A stretch of 57,595 nucleotides of DNA from JABSOG01 sp041583135 (GTDB taxonomy: Bacteria > Pseudomonadota > Gammaproteobacteria > Enterobacterales > Alteromonadaceae). A program made the position numbers and the translations under genes. Numbering within the stretch: the stretch's first letter is position 1; every line of letters begins with the position of its first letter. The notes below the pieces were generated by a model. The model was not told the DNA's origin and ran no database searches. It was given only the letters and a program-made list of their open reading frames with translations. Of the stretch, positions 1-8,970 are shown piece after piece. The stretch covers positions 1-57,595 of the forward strand of contig JBFHGJ010000028.1 of assembly GCA_041583135.1 (NCBI GenBank), given 5' to 3'.

Positions 1-1
1 A

Positions 2-457
2 AATACTGGGGTGTTGAGAAATCAGTTGGATAATAAGATACATCCCAAAATATCCTGTGGGCCAACTTGTGGTGAGATGGTATTCCATTCCAAAAATATA
101 ACCAAGTACACAGCCGATGATATCAGTCGAGTTTTAATGAGGCGGTATACGCCAAATGGTACCAACATTCTTGATATTGCGCGAGTTCTGAAGGGGCAAG
201 GTATTAATGCACAGGTTTACACTAGAAATAACACAGTAGCGAGCCTGCAAAAACTGGTGTCTCCTCAAGCTCCTGCAATTGTTCGTCTCGATTTGGATGG
301 GACTGGGCATTTTGTAGTACTGGACAATATTGTAAAAAGTAACGAAGAATTGCTCTTCAAGATTCGAGATCCGTGGCAGGGTTTAAATTACGGGCTAAAA
401 CAGACTGACTTTGAACAGCTATGGAAAAATGGCCTGTTCATTTCAACTAAAGAGTAG
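2..457 (+). CDS. C39-like papain-fold cysteine peptidase domain, probable C-terminal tip of a polymorphic toxin (5' partial)
   Basis: The frame is open to the left edge of the window. A GTG at 11 could start it, but the codons before it (N-T-G) are uninterrupted, so it is probably the end of a longer protein. About 150 residues are visible. A Cys in CGPTCGEM near residue 16, a His in GHFVVLD near residue 101 and an Asp in IRDPW near residue 118 have the order and spacing of the catalytic triad of peptidase family C39/papain-fold domains. In polymorphic toxins such domains form the variable C-terminal warhead and are followed by an immunity gene. Here the next gene begins at once, in AT-rich sequence unlike the T2SS genes. 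An ordinary stand-alone C39-like peptidase is the alternative. The family call is by motif only; toxin function is inference. Confidence 0.55.
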   Translation, partial: NTGVLRNQLDNKIHPKISCGPTCGEMVFHSKNITKYTADDISRVLMRRYTPNGTNILDIARVLKGQGINAQVYTRNNTVASLQKLVSPQAPAIVRLDLDGTGHFVVLDNIVKSNEELLFKIRDPWQGLNYGLKQTDFEQLWKNGLFISTKE

Positions 458-471
458 TGGGAGTTGCTAAT

Positions 472-1191
472 ATGAAAATTAAAGATATTTTGAAAGGTGA
501 CACTAGTCTAGGCTCTAAAGTTGAATTGAACTGTTTTATTGTTGCTGCTAGCGAAAAGGTTTACTTGCTTGACGATGAAGAGGCGTCAGATTTGGATAAT
601 GCTTTAGATATATCAAATTCTTGGGTTTGGGATTGTCTTGAATATAACGTGCCTCCACTCGGTGGAGGCCCTTGGGCTTATCATGATGATTGTAAAGTGA
701 GCTTGGAAGTCTTTGATAGTCGAAATATTGTTATTTCAATGCTTGAAATTAAAAGAGATAGATTGATTTACCATTTAGAACCAGAGCTTGACATTAGGAA
801 CTACAGTACAAATTTGGAAATTGCTCAAAGCCATATTACTGAAAATGGTAAAGTGATAGAAAGCTTAGTTGGCTTCCTCGTCTTGGATGAAAATGGGGCT
901 GTAACACTAAATTCACAGGAAGATTACACATCACCTGAAAATATTGCTCTAACTGTAACGATGCCGAATATTCAGGATGTTGTTAGTGAACATTTTTATG
1001 GAGATTCTAACTGCCCTGGGTTTTACAGTGCTTTGGTTGTGGTGAATGCAAAAGTTAATATTGATAAAGACGGTAATATGACGATATCAGACATTCTAGA
1101 ATGGGAGGTCATTTATCCTGAAGTTAAACTGATCTTTAGTGATATAGGGAACTCATATGCTTATATAGGGCCTGAAAAATGGGTTTTATAA
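472..1191 (+). CDS. Candidate immunity protein of the preceding toxin-like domain (unknown family)
   Basis: This encodes 239 residues from ATG 472, chosen because GGGAG at 459-463 sits 8 bases upstream; a GTG at 457 overlapping the previous stop is possible but has no ribosome binding site. The protein is acidic and cytoplasmic, with no signal peptide or membrane segment and many Asp, Glu, Trp and Tyr residues. I do not recognise a family. Its position directly behind a C39-like toxin-type domain, its acidity and its strongly AT-rich codons fit an immunity protein acquired with the toxin tip. That role is inferred from context only. Confidence 0.5.
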   Translation: MKIKDILKGDTSLGSKVELNCFIVAASEKVYLLDDEEASDLDNALDISNSWVWDCLEYNVPPLGGGPWAYHDDCKVSLEVFDSRNIVISMLEIKRDRLIYHLEPELDIRNYSTNLEIAQSHITENGKVIESLVGFLVLDENGAVTLNSQEDYTSPENIALTVTMPNIQDVVSEHFYGDSNCPGFYSALVVVNAKVNIDKDGNMTISDILEWEVIYPEVKLIFSDIGNSYAYIGPEKWVL

Positions 1192-1234
1192 AATGTAGAA
1201 GTTTAGACTTGATCTGACAGAGCCAGGGGTCAAG

Positions 1235-1256
1235 GAGGCTGTTCATAATTCTGTGT
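1235..1256. mobile_element. Sequence resembling an IS256-family terminal inverted repeat
   Basis: GAGGCTGTTCATAATTCTGT at 1235-1254 resembles in base order the ends of IS256-type elements (G-rich start, then TATAATTGTGT-like). No matching second end or intact IS256 transposase is present, so this would be a solo relic. The resemblance is from memory and unverified. Confidence 0.25.
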
Positions 1257-1351
1257 TGTCCCGTGCTAACCGTTTGGACGATCTTGGCTGCTTGGATATG
1301 ACGTAAATTTAACCAAAATAGCGTCATGAGGTGTCGATCATATTATCAAAT

Positions 1352-1388
1352 GGCGAAAAAATGTTGCGTATCGCGGCGTTTTTTCGCC
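1352..1388. terminator. Hairpin downstream of the toxin/immunity locus
   Basis: GGCGAAAAAA at 1352-1361 pairs perfectly with TTTTTTCGCC at 1379-1388 around a 17-base loop, followed by a pyrimidine-rich stretch. It lies 160 bases after the immunity candidate. It may stop transcription or be a relic of a mobile-element end. Confidence 0.3.
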
Positions 1389-1521
1389 TTTTCCTTATAG
1401 GGACATAAGGAGTAGACTACGCCGGGAGCATGCTGTCGATATATTGGCTAAATTGTGAACGACAACATGCGCCGTTTGGTCGAAACGCTCAAAAATTGTA
1501 TGACGATACAACTAATCTGTT

Positions 1522-1776
1522 TTAGTCGGGTAAATAATAACCGGTTAGCAGGCCATCCCAATCACTCACTAAAATTGGCCGCTTGGTCTTTTTGTCTAAT
1601 TTTCCAATCCATGCTTCTTTTGGCGTTCGGCCATTCAGGTTTTCGTGTGTTCTTACGCAATTGTAGCAAGCGGTAAAAATGGCTAAGTGGCTTGATAGGT
1701 TTTGTTTGGATAAACCTGCCAATTTCGCTAATGGCTTAAAAATCATCGTAAAACAGAACGCTCTACTAAGTTCCAT
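1522..1776 (-). pseudogene. Transposase C-terminal remnant (integrase-core DDE type)
   Basis: The minus strand encodes 84 residues containing FTACYNCVRTHENLNGRTPKEAW, here shortened to its key parts: a Tyr-Asn, an Arg-Thr-His, and NGRTPKEAW. This pattern is typical of the end of the catalytic core in rve-type DDE transposases (compare YN..RPH..L.G.TP.E in IS3/IS481-like enzymes). The upstream catalytic region is absent: before 1776 the frame gives no DDE motifs and stops appear. The exact IS family cannot be assigned. Confidence 0.5.
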
Positions 1777-2570
1777 GGCGCCTACGTCGAAAGCGGCTAT
1801 TCCTCTTGGTTACTATACATACCATCTACTGGCCATATTTGCATGAGGGCCACAAGTTCTCAAAAGGGTAGTGGTTATATGTAGAGGTTTTATGGCCAAT
1901 TTTACTTAAAATGTGACGTTTTTTAAGTGGCTTTTAGCATTGAAATGCGGCTAGAAACGCTGGGCTTGTACCAGTTAAGCGATGGTCATTGAGTGCTATT
2001 AATATATGGCTTAAAAATCGTGCTGTTTGGGGGATGCCTAGACTGATCTCCCACTGGTGCGTACACTCAAACTACTCGGTGCTCCAGCTATTACTGCGAA
2101 AATATGGAATGGTAGAGGTATACTCAGCCAATTCTTTCTTATTTGACCGACAACTAAAGGTATCAAGTTTGTGTATAGGCTCGATGCTAAACCTGCGCAA
2201 AAAGCGTCAAAAAATGTTGTTTGTGATTGGACAAATGCTGTCGTAAAGTGGTCGCTTAGGCTTTATTGTTTTTGGTAACCATTTGTTTTTAAATTGAAAA
2301 TTTTTTTGCTCAGTAATTGTACACATTTGCCAACAGCTGTAATTAGGCTGATAATGGGTTGGTGAGATTTGCACATTAGGCACCAGCCGGGGCTTTCGCC
2401 GTAAAACCGACAGTAAACTCGACAGAATTGATGTAAATAAGCTGTAAATAATTGGTGCCTTTGCTTGTTGTAAGCGTCTGATTTCGGGTATCATCAGGCG
2501 AAAAACAGTGGATCTGCGTGCGTAGCACGGCCAAGATCCATATAAATTCTAAAGTTGAAAAGGTATTCTT

Positions 2571-3596
2571 TTGTCTTCCTTAACTCCTTATTTAGACAAG
2601 TTGAAGAAACTGCCGCAAGATAAGCTCGCGCAACTGACGGTAGTGGTTCTGATCTGCTATATCGCTTCGATTTTGGCAAACCTCAGCTATTTGGTCATCC
2701 CATCAAATCAAGCTGGAGCGCCAATTGCCTCGGCGGCTCGACAAGCGGGCGGTGGACAAAATCAATCAGGCGATAGCGTCAATATCAGTGCGCTGACATC
2801 AATGAATATCTTTGGTGCCTATGTCAGACCGCAAGATGCACCAAAAGCCGTTGAGGTGATCCAACCCGACGAAGAAATCCCAGAAACCTCACTTAATCTC
2901 ACGCTCACAGCCACCGTCGCCATCAATAACAATAGTGGTGAAGGTAATGCCATTATTCAAAGTGGTGGTACGCAAAGCACCTACGGTTTAGATGACAAAA
3001 TCGATGGTACTACGGCAACGTTGAAGCTGGTTTATCATGACCGGGTGATCATTCAAAATGGGATGCGTCGTGAAACGCTGATGCTTGATGGGGTCGAGTA
3101 TGACCGCATGAATGTGCCGCATCCGGTTGAAAGCGATGACCGCGAGGAACAGTTGAGCCTAGATGAAGACGAGGGTCATCAAATCGATATGCGTGATGAT
3201 CCACGCTTAACGCAACGTTTGGAACAAACCAAGCAGGACATTAACGACAATCCAACCAAATTGTACGACTTGGTGCGCTTTTCTCCTTTTCGCCGTGATG
3301 GCGAATTGGTGGGATACCGTTTGAATCCGGGTAAAGAACCGGATCTGTTTAAGCGCGCCGGGTTTCATGCCAATGATTTGGCCGTTGAAGTCAACGGCAA
3401 ACCTTTAAATGACATCAAAGCGGCGATGGAAGTGCTTAGTGAATTTCGAGAAATGACCGAAGCGAACATTGTGGTTGAACGCGATGGCGTTCGTACGGAA
3501 ATTTTGTTTAGTCTCGACAGCGGCGGTGACGACGCCAAAGAGGCCAGAGATGAACCGCCGCAAACGCGCCAACATGGATTGATTGAGCAACGATGA
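2571..3596 (+). CDS. gspC: Type II secretion protein GspC (inner-membrane clamp)
   Basis: This encodes 341 residues from a TTG start at 2571; AAAAGG at 2558-2563 gives a good ribosome binding site and no better start exists. There is a short cytoplasmic N-terminus, one membrane helix (about residues 20-42, TVVVLICYIASILANLSYLV), a homology-region domain (about 80-180) and a C-terminal PDZ-like domain (about 245-320, GYRLNPGKEPDLFKRAG...). GspC links the inner-membrane platform to the GspD secretin. It is the first gene of the gspC-N operon and overlaps gspD by 4 bases. The rare TTG start may lower its expression relative to its neighbours. Confidence 0.93.
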   Translation: MSSLTPYLDKLKKLPQDKLAQLTVVVLICYIASILANLSYLVIPSNQAGAPIASAARQAGGGQNQSGDSVNISALTSMNIFGAYVRPQDAPKAVEVIQPDEEIPETSLNLTLTATVAINNNSGEGNAIIQSGGTQSTYGLDDKIDGTTATLKLVYHDRVIIQNGMRRETLMLDGVEYDRMNVPHPVESDDREEQLSLDEDEGHQIDMRDDPRLTQRLEQTKQDINDNPTKLYDLVRFSPFRRDGELVGYRLNPGKEPDLFKRAGFHANDLAVEVNGKPLNDIKAAMEVLSEFREMTEANIVVERDGVRTEILFSLDSGGDDAKEARDEPPQTRQHGLIEQR

Positions 3597-5698
3597 TGAA
3601 TAACGAATTGAGAACTAAAAAGAACTGTGGTACTGCAACGATGATGAAAAAACTCCTGACCAAAGCGTCTGTATTCACCATGGCAGCCTGCCTGTCTGTA
3701 TCTGCCTACGCGACGGAATACTCGCCGAATTTCAAAAACACCGATATCACTGAGTTTATCAATATCGTCGGTAAAAACCTGAAAAAGACCATAATCATCA
3801 ACCCTAACGTGCGTGGCAAAATCAATGTCCGCAGTTACGAAATGTTGACTGAAGAACAATACTATCAGTTTTTCCTCAATGTGTTGGAAGTCTACGGTTA
3901 CGCCATTGTTGAAATGGATAACAATGTACTTAAAGTGGTACGAGACAAAGACTCGAAACAAATGGCTATTCCGGTGGTTGGCGACGACGCCCCGGGCAAT
4001 GGCGATGAAATGGTTACCCGAGTCGTTGAGGTTAAAAATGTGCCTGTGCGCGATTTGTCATCGTTGTTGCGTCAGTTCTCACATCAAGCCGGTGGTGGTC
4101 ACGTGGTTCACTACGACCCTGCCAACGTCATCATGATGACGGGTTCTGCTGCCACCGTTGCCCGTTTGGTTAAAATCATCGAATTGGTTGACCATGCGGG
4201 GGATCAGGAAGTTGAGATCATCAAACTTAGATTTGCCACAGCCTCTGAGATCGTTCGAATTGTCGATAGCCTAACCAAAGGGAAAAGCGGTAAGCCGGAC
4301 CAGCCGGATTTTCTTATTCCCAACGTGACCGCCGACGAGCGTACCAACAGCATTATTGTTTCGGGTGAGCCATTGGCCCGCAATAAGGTGAAAAAACTGA
4401 TTGAACGGCTAGATAAAGATTTAGAAGATAGCGGCAACACCCGGGTGTTCAATATTCGCTATGCCAAAGCCGAAGACTTGGTGAAAGTGCTCAAAGGTGT
4501 GTCTGACTCTTTGGCCGCAGCGGAGCAAAAAGGTGCCACCAATACGCGTGCCCGCAGCAGCTCGGCAGGCCGTGATATTTCAATTAACTTCCATGCCGAC
4601 TCCAATGCTTTGGTGATCACCGCGCAACCGGACATGATGCGTTCATTGGCCGATGTTATCGCCAAGCTTGACGTACGCCGTGCTCAGGTATTGGTTGAAG
4701 CCATTATTGTTGAAGTGTTTGAAGGTGATGGTGTTAGCCTCGGCGTGCAGTGGATGAGCCAAGACGGTGGCTTTACCCAGTTCACCAATGGCGGTCCAGG
4801 TATCGCTTCTGTTGCCGCAGGATTGTATGCCGCGCAGCCGACCCCAGGTGCTACCTATACCAGAACCAACGATGCTGGTGTGCCAATTACCGAAAGTGAA
4901 CCGGAAACCCGAGGCGATGTCAGCCTGTTGGCCAACTTGCTTGGTACGGTTAACGGTATGATGTTCGGTATTATTAAGAATGATTGGGGCGCCGTGGTGA
5001 ACATGGTGAGCTCAGATACCAACTCCAACGTATTGGCAACTCCAAGTATTACCACCTTGGATAACGAAGAAGCGTCTTTCTTAGTTGGTCAATCGGTGCC
5101 TACCATCACAGGTACGTCCGCGAGTAACGGCGCCAATAACAACCCGTTCCAAACGGTCTCTCGTGAAGATGTCGGTATTAAGCTTAAGGTCACACCGCAA
5201 ATCAATGAAGGTGACGCGATTCAGTTGACCATCAAACAAGAGGTGTCGAGTGTTAGCGGTACTACCGCAGTAGATATCACCATCAATAAACGTGAGCTTG
5301 AAACGACGGTTATGGCTGATGACGGCGGCGTGGTCGTGCTTGGTGGTTTGATTGACGAAGACGTACAAGAAAGCATTTCGAAGGTGCCGGTGTTAGGTGA
5401 TATTCCAATCTTGGGTCACCTGTTCAAATCGACCTCTACCACCAAGAAAAAACGTAACCTGATGGTGTTTATCCGCGCTTCTATCGTGCGTGATGCCGCG
5501 ACAATGGGCGAGCTGAGCCATCGTAAATACAACTTCTTCCGTGCCAAGCAGCTGGCCCGTCAAGCCGATGGTATTAATCTTATGCCTTCAGCCGAGACAC
5601 CTGTTATGCCGCCTTGGGATAGCTCGTTGGCATTACCGCCGACATTTGAAGAGTATTTCGAGCAAAAACAGCAAAAGAGTGAAGAAAACGATGACTGA
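3593..5698 (+). CDS. gspD: Type II secretion outer-membrane secretin GspD
   Basis: This encodes 701 residues of the multimeric outer-membrane channel for folded exoproteins. N0 to N3 ring domains occupy about residues 45-390, and the secretin domain about 400-640 carries the typical VPVLGDIPILGHLFKS ending. A Ser/Gly-rich loop lies in N3. The start at 3593 overlaps the gspC stop (ATGATGA). The ATG pair at 3641/3644 would place the start directly before a standard signal peptide (MMKKLLTKASVF...AYA) and is a real alternative, giving 684-685 residues. The C-terminal tail is Gln/Glu-rich, where the S-domain for a pilotin would be; no pilotin gene is seen in this window. Confidence 0.95.
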   Translation: MMNNELRTKKNCGTATMMKKLLTKASVFTMAACLSVSAYATEYSPNFKNTDITEFINIVGKNLKKTIIINPNVRGKINVRSYEMLTEEQYYQFFLNVLEVYGYAIVEMDNNVLKVVRDKDSKQMAIPVVGDDAPGNGDEMVTRVVEVKNVPVRDLSSLLRQFSHQAGGGHVVHYDPANVIMMTGSAATVARLVKIIELVDHAGDQEVEIIKLRFATASEIVRIVDSLTKGKSGKPDQPDFLIPNVTADERTNSIIVSGEPLARNKVKKLIERLDKDLEDSGNTRVFNIRYAKAEDLVKVLKGVSDSLAAAEQKGATNTRARSSSAGRDISINFHADSNALVITAQPDMMRSLADVIAKLDVRRAQVLVEAIIVEVFEGDGVSLGVQWMSQDGGFTQFTNGGPGIASVAAGLYAAQPTPGATYTRTNDAGVPITESEPETRGDVSLLANLLGTVNGMMFGIIKNDWGAVVNMVSSDTNSNVLATPSITTLDNEEASFLVGQSVPTITGTSASNGANNNPFQTVSREDVGIKLKVTPQINEGDAIQLTIKQEVSSVSGTTAVDITINKRELETTVMADDGGVVVLGGLIDEDVQESISKVPVLGDIPILGHLFKSTSTTKKKRNLMVFIRASIVRDAATMGELSHRKYNFFRAKQLARQADGINLMPSAETPVMPPWDSSLALPPTFEEYFEQKQQKSEENDD

Positions 5699-7265
5699 TA
5701 GCCTCACAGAAAGTGTCGTCGATGAAGCACTTGAGGCAGTTGAGCCTGAGCTAGACGGCGAACAGTTCGACAGCGACGAGCAGGCGGAGAACCTGTTTAG
5801 ACACCGCTTGCCTTTTGGCTTTGCCAAACGCCAGGGCGTGTTGATCACACTGGAAGATGAAAGCTATATCGCCAATGTCAAAGCGACGACTTCGACCTTG
5901 GCCTTAGTCGAAGCTAGACGGTTTTTACGCGCGCCTTTTAGCGTAAAGCTGATGGCCGATGATGAGTTTGAACTGCTACTTGAAGCCAGCTTCCAACGCG
6001 ACTCAAGTGAAGCAAAACAAATGATGGAAGACATCGGTAATGAAGTGGACTTGTTCACCTTGGCCGATGAAATGCCAGAAACCGAAGACTTGCTTGAGTC
6101 TGACGATGATGCACCGATCATCAAGTTGATTAACGCGATGTTCTCTGAGGCCATCAAAGAGGGGGCATCGGATATACACATCGAGACCTTTGAAACGGTT
6201 TTGATGATCCGCTTCCGTGTAGATGGTGTGCTTAGAGAAGTGTTGCGACCGAACCGCAAATTGGCATCGTTGCTGGTTTCTCGTGTCAAGGTTATGGCCA
6301 AGCTCGATATCGCAGAAAAACGTGTGCCGCAAGATGGTCGTATTTCTTTGCGTATTGCCGGTCGTGGTGTCGATGTGCGTGTCTCGACCATGCCATCGAG
6401 CTATGGCGAACGGGTGGTATTGCGTTTATTAGACAAAAACAATGCCCGCTTAAACCTCGAAGATTTGGGCATGACGGTGGCCAACCGTAATTATTTTGCT
6501 GAGTTGGTGCGTAAGCCTCACGGCATTATTTTGGTCACCGGTCCGACTGGTTCGGGTAAATCGACCACCCTTTATGCCGCGCTGAGTTCTATCAATTCTA
6601 AAGACCGCAATATTCTGACGGTGGAAGATCCGGTGGAGTATGAACTCGACGGTATCGGTCAGACTCAGGTCAACCCAAAGGTCGATATGACCTTTGCCCG
6701 TGGCTTAAAAGCCATATTGCGTCAAGACCCGGATGTGGTGATGGTCGGTGAGATACGTGACCTTGAGACCGGGCATATCGGTGTTCAGGCCAGTTTGACC
6801 GGTCACTTGGTGTTATCAACCCTGCATACCAACACGGCGGCCGGTGCGCTGACCCGGATGGAAGATATGGGGATTGAACCGTTCTTGCTTTCGAGCAGTT
6901 TATTGGCGGTATTGGCGCAACGCTTGGTGAGAACCTTGTGTGTCGAGTGTCGTGAAGAACATCGTCCAGATCACGAAGAATGTGTCATGTTGGGTATTGC
7001 CGATGACCAGACCAAGCACATTTATCACGCCAAAGGGTGTGAAAAATGTAACTTTACAGGTTATCGCGGACGAACGGGTATTCACGAGTTGTTGATAGTC
7101 GATGAGAAAGTTCGCGAGATGATCCATAACGGTAAAGGCGAACAGGCTATTGAGAAGTATATTCGCAAGCATACCCCAAGTATTCGTCACGATGGTTTCG
7201 CCAAAGTGGTTGCCGGTTTAACCACTCTTGAAGAAGTGTTGCGAGTGACACGCGAGGACGGTTAA
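5691..7265 (+). CDS. gspE: Type II secretion ATPase GspE
   Basis: This encodes 524 residues from ATG 5691, overlapping the gspD stop by 8 bases. GspE is the cytoplasmic hexameric ATPase that powers pseudopilus assembly. Visible motifs are Walker A GPTGSGKSTT, the Asp box (VEDPVEYELDGIGQTQV), Walker B DPDVVMVGEIRD, the His box (TGHLVLSTLHTNTA) and the zinc-binding CVEC...CEKC tetracysteine domain that distinguishes GspE/PilB from PilT. The acidic N-terminal extension (DEALEAVEPELDGEQFDSDE) precedes the GspL-binding domain. An open frame extends upstream to 5541 inside gspD, but the 5691 start fits the family length. Confidence 0.95.
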   Translation: MTDSLTESVVDEALEAVEPELDGEQFDSDEQAENLFRHRLPFGFAKRQGVLITLEDESYIANVKATTSTLALVEARRFLRAPFSVKLMADDEFELLLEASFQRDSSEAKQMMEDIGNEVDLFTLADEMPETEDLLESDDDAPIIKLINAMFSEAIKEGASDIHIETFETVLMIRFRVDGVLREVLRPNRKLASLLVSRVKVMAKLDIAEKRVPQDGRISLRIAGRGVDVRVSTMPSSYGERVVLRLLDKNNARLNLEDLGMTVANRNYFAELVRKPHGIILVTGPTGSGKSTTLYAALSSINSKDRNILTVEDPVEYELDGIGQTQVNPKVDMTFARGLKAILRQDPDVVMVGEIRDLETGHIGVQASLTGHLVLSTLHTNTAAGALTRMEDMGIEPFLLSSSLLAVLAQRLVRTLCVECREEHRPDHEECVMLGIADDQTKHIYHAKGCEKCNFTGYRGRTGIHELLIVDEKVREMIHNGKGEQAIEKYIRKHTPSIRHDGFAKVVAGLTTLEEVLRVTREDG

Positions 7266-7267
7266 TT

Positions 7268-8482
7268 ATGGCAGCGTTTGAATACAAAGCCATCGATGCC
7301 AAGGGCAAAAACAAAAAAGGCATCATTGAAGCCGATACGATTAAGGCGGCAAGACAGGCAATACGAGAAAAGGGTATGGTGCCGGTGGCAGTTGAGCCTA
7401 CGGCGCAAAAGGAGCATAAAAACGCCGGCGGTCTGTTTGCGCCAAAAATATCGGCAACCGATTTGGCTTTGATCACGCGTCAGCTTTCAACCTTGGTCGG
7501 TTCGGCGTTACCGATTGAGGCGGCGATTTTAGCGGTGGCCGAACAGTGTGAAAAACCACGGCTTAAATCGATGATGATGTCGGTTCGAGCCAAAGTTGTT
7601 GAAGGGTATTCTTTGGCTGAAGGGCTAGGGGAGTTTCCCACTACGTTCGATAATCTGTTTTGCTCGATGGTGGCTGCTGGTGAAAAATCGGGTCACCTAG
7701 ATCAGGTGCTTGAGCGTCTTGCCGACTATACCGAGCAGCGTCAGCAAATGCGCAGTCAAATGACTACTGCTTTGATGTATCCGATGACGTTGACCGTCTT
7801 TGCTGTTGCGGTTATCGCTGCGTTGTTGGCAACCGTGGTGCCAAAAATCGTCGGCCAGTTCGAGCGCATGGGCCAAGACTTACCGGGTACGACACAGTTT
7901 TTGATCTCGGCCAGTGACTTTGTGAGAGATTACGGCATTTTTGTGGTGCTGTTTTTTATCGGTTTGATTGTGCTTATCAAACGGCTACTGAAAAAACCCA
8001 AGATACGTCTTGCTTGGGACCGCTGGATCTTAACCCTGCCACTTATCGGTAAGGTATCTAAAGGCATTAATACGGCGCGCTTTGCCCGTACGCTAAGCAT
8101 TCTGACCTCAAGTGCCGTACCACTGCTAGAAGGTATGCAGATCTCCGGTAAGGTACTTGAGAATGAATATATCAAGGGCACGATCAAAGAGGCGGCAGCA
8201 CGGGTCCGTGAAGGGGCTGGGCTTAAAGTTTCTTTGGAAAATACCAAGATTTTTCCACCGATGATGCTACATATGATCGCCTCCGGTGAAAAAAGTGGTG
8301 AGTTAGAAGAAATGCTCGGTAGAGCAGCAGATAATCAAGACCGGGACTTTGAAATGCGCGTGAGTATTTCATTGAAGATATTTGAACCTGTCTTGGTGGC
8401 TGTAATGGCGGGGATGGTACTGTTTATCGTTATGGCGGTACTTCAGCCGATTTTGAATATGAACAATATGGTAGGTTTATAA
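7268..8482 (+). CDS. gspF: Type II secretion inner-membrane platform protein GspF
   Basis: This encodes 404 residues with the family signature N-terminus (MAAFEYKAIDAKGK). Two T2SSF helical-bundle domains (about residues 70-190 and 270-395) are separated by membrane segments (about 170-195 and 220-245), with a last hydrophobic helix near the C-terminus (VLVAVMAGMVLFIVMAVLQPI). GspF forms the platform core that couples GspE to the pseudopilins. It starts 2 bases after gspE. Confidence 0.95.
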   Translation: MAAFEYKAIDAKGKNKKGIIEADTIKAARQAIREKGMVPVAVEPTAQKEHKNAGGLFAPKISATDLALITRQLSTLVGSALPIEAAILAVAEQCEKPRLKSMMMSVRAKVVEGYSLAEGLGEFPTTFDNLFCSMVAAGEKSGHLDQVLERLADYTEQRQQMRSQMTTALMYPMTLTVFAVAVIAALLATVVPKIVGQFERMGQDLPGTTQFLISASDFVRDYGIFVVLFFIGLIVLIKRLLKKPKIRLAWDRWILTLPLIGKVSKGINTARFARTLSILTSSAVPLLEGMQISGKVLENEYIKGTIKEAAARVREGAGLKVSLENTKIFPPMMLHMIASGEKSGELEEMLGRAADNQDRDFEMRVSISLKIFEPVLVAVMAGMVLFIVMAVLQPILNMNNMVGL

Positions 8483-8491
8483 GGAGGCGAT

Positions 8492-8932
8492 ATGAAAAAA
8501 CGCACACTTAAGCAACAAGGTTTTACGTTATTGGAAGTCATGGTGGTTATCGTCATTCTCGGCGTTTTGGCCGGCATGGTGGTGCCTAATTTGATGGGTA
8601 ATGTTGAGCAGGCCAACAAAGATGCGGCGGCCATCGAGATCAAATCTATCGAAAACGCGATGAAGATGTACAAACTCAAAAACAACTTCTATCCAACGAC
8701 CGAGCAAGGGTTGGAAGCGTTGGTAACCAAAACCGATATTGAGCCTATTCCACGCTCTTTCCCGGAAGAAGGCTTTTTGCCGGAAGTACCAAGAGACCCT
8801 TGGGACAATGAATACATCTTGGTTAGCCCGGGCGACAACGGCATCTATGATATCTATTCTATGGGACCGGACATGCAGCCGGAAACCGAAGATGATATCG
8901 GCAACTGGAAAACCGAAGAGCAAGATCGCTAA
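8492..8932 (+). CDS. gspG: Major pseudopilin GspG
   Basis: This encodes 146 residues. The prepilin peptidase site is QQG/FTLLEVMVVIVILGVLAG, with the conserved Glu at +5, followed by the GspG domain ending in acidic residues that bind calcium in the family (GPDMQPETEDDIGNW). A strong site, AGGAGGCG, lies just upstream. GspG polymerises into the periplasmic pseudopilus. No gspO/pilD prepilin peptidase is in the window, so processing must rely on a gene elsewhere. Confidence 0.96.
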   Translation: MKKRTLKQQGFTLLEVMVVIVILGVLAGMVVPNLMGNVEQANKDAAAIEIKSIENAMKMYKLKNNFYPTTEQGLEALVTKTDIEPIPRSFPEEGFLPEVPRDPWDNEYILVSPGDNGIYDIYSMGPDMQPETEDDIGNWKTEEQDR

Positions 8933-8970
8933 TGTTGTTTGACTCCGGCGAGGTAGGTAGGGCGTAGACT

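Larger units (their letters stand above)
1192..2570. other. Gene-poor, decayed accessory segment (about 1.4 kb)
   Basis: No intact gene with a ribosome binding site and family resemblance was found here. What can be seen is an IS256-like end at 1235-1256, a hairpin at 1352-1388, an imperfect 11-bp inverted repeat (1428-1438 with 1460-1470), and a transposase C-terminal remnant on the minus strand at 1522-1776. Short open frames between 1989 and 2494 on both strands have no recognisable product and are broken by stops. The segment separates a probable toxin locus from the core T2SS operon and reads as the eroded edge of a genomic island. Confidence 0.5.

Noticed and set aside
1989..2494. Two small open frames (plus 1989-2246, minus 2207-2494)
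   Set aside because: No ribosome sites, no recognisable products, and they overlap each other within a decayed segment.
3365..3961. 198-residue open frame on the minus strand across gspC/gspD
   Set aside because: It is antisense to two well-recognised genes, is His/Phe/Arg-rich and has no family resemblance.
5541..5690. 50-codon upstream extension of gspE
   Set aside because: It lies inside gspD; the ATG at 5691 gives the normal GspE length and a standard coupled start.
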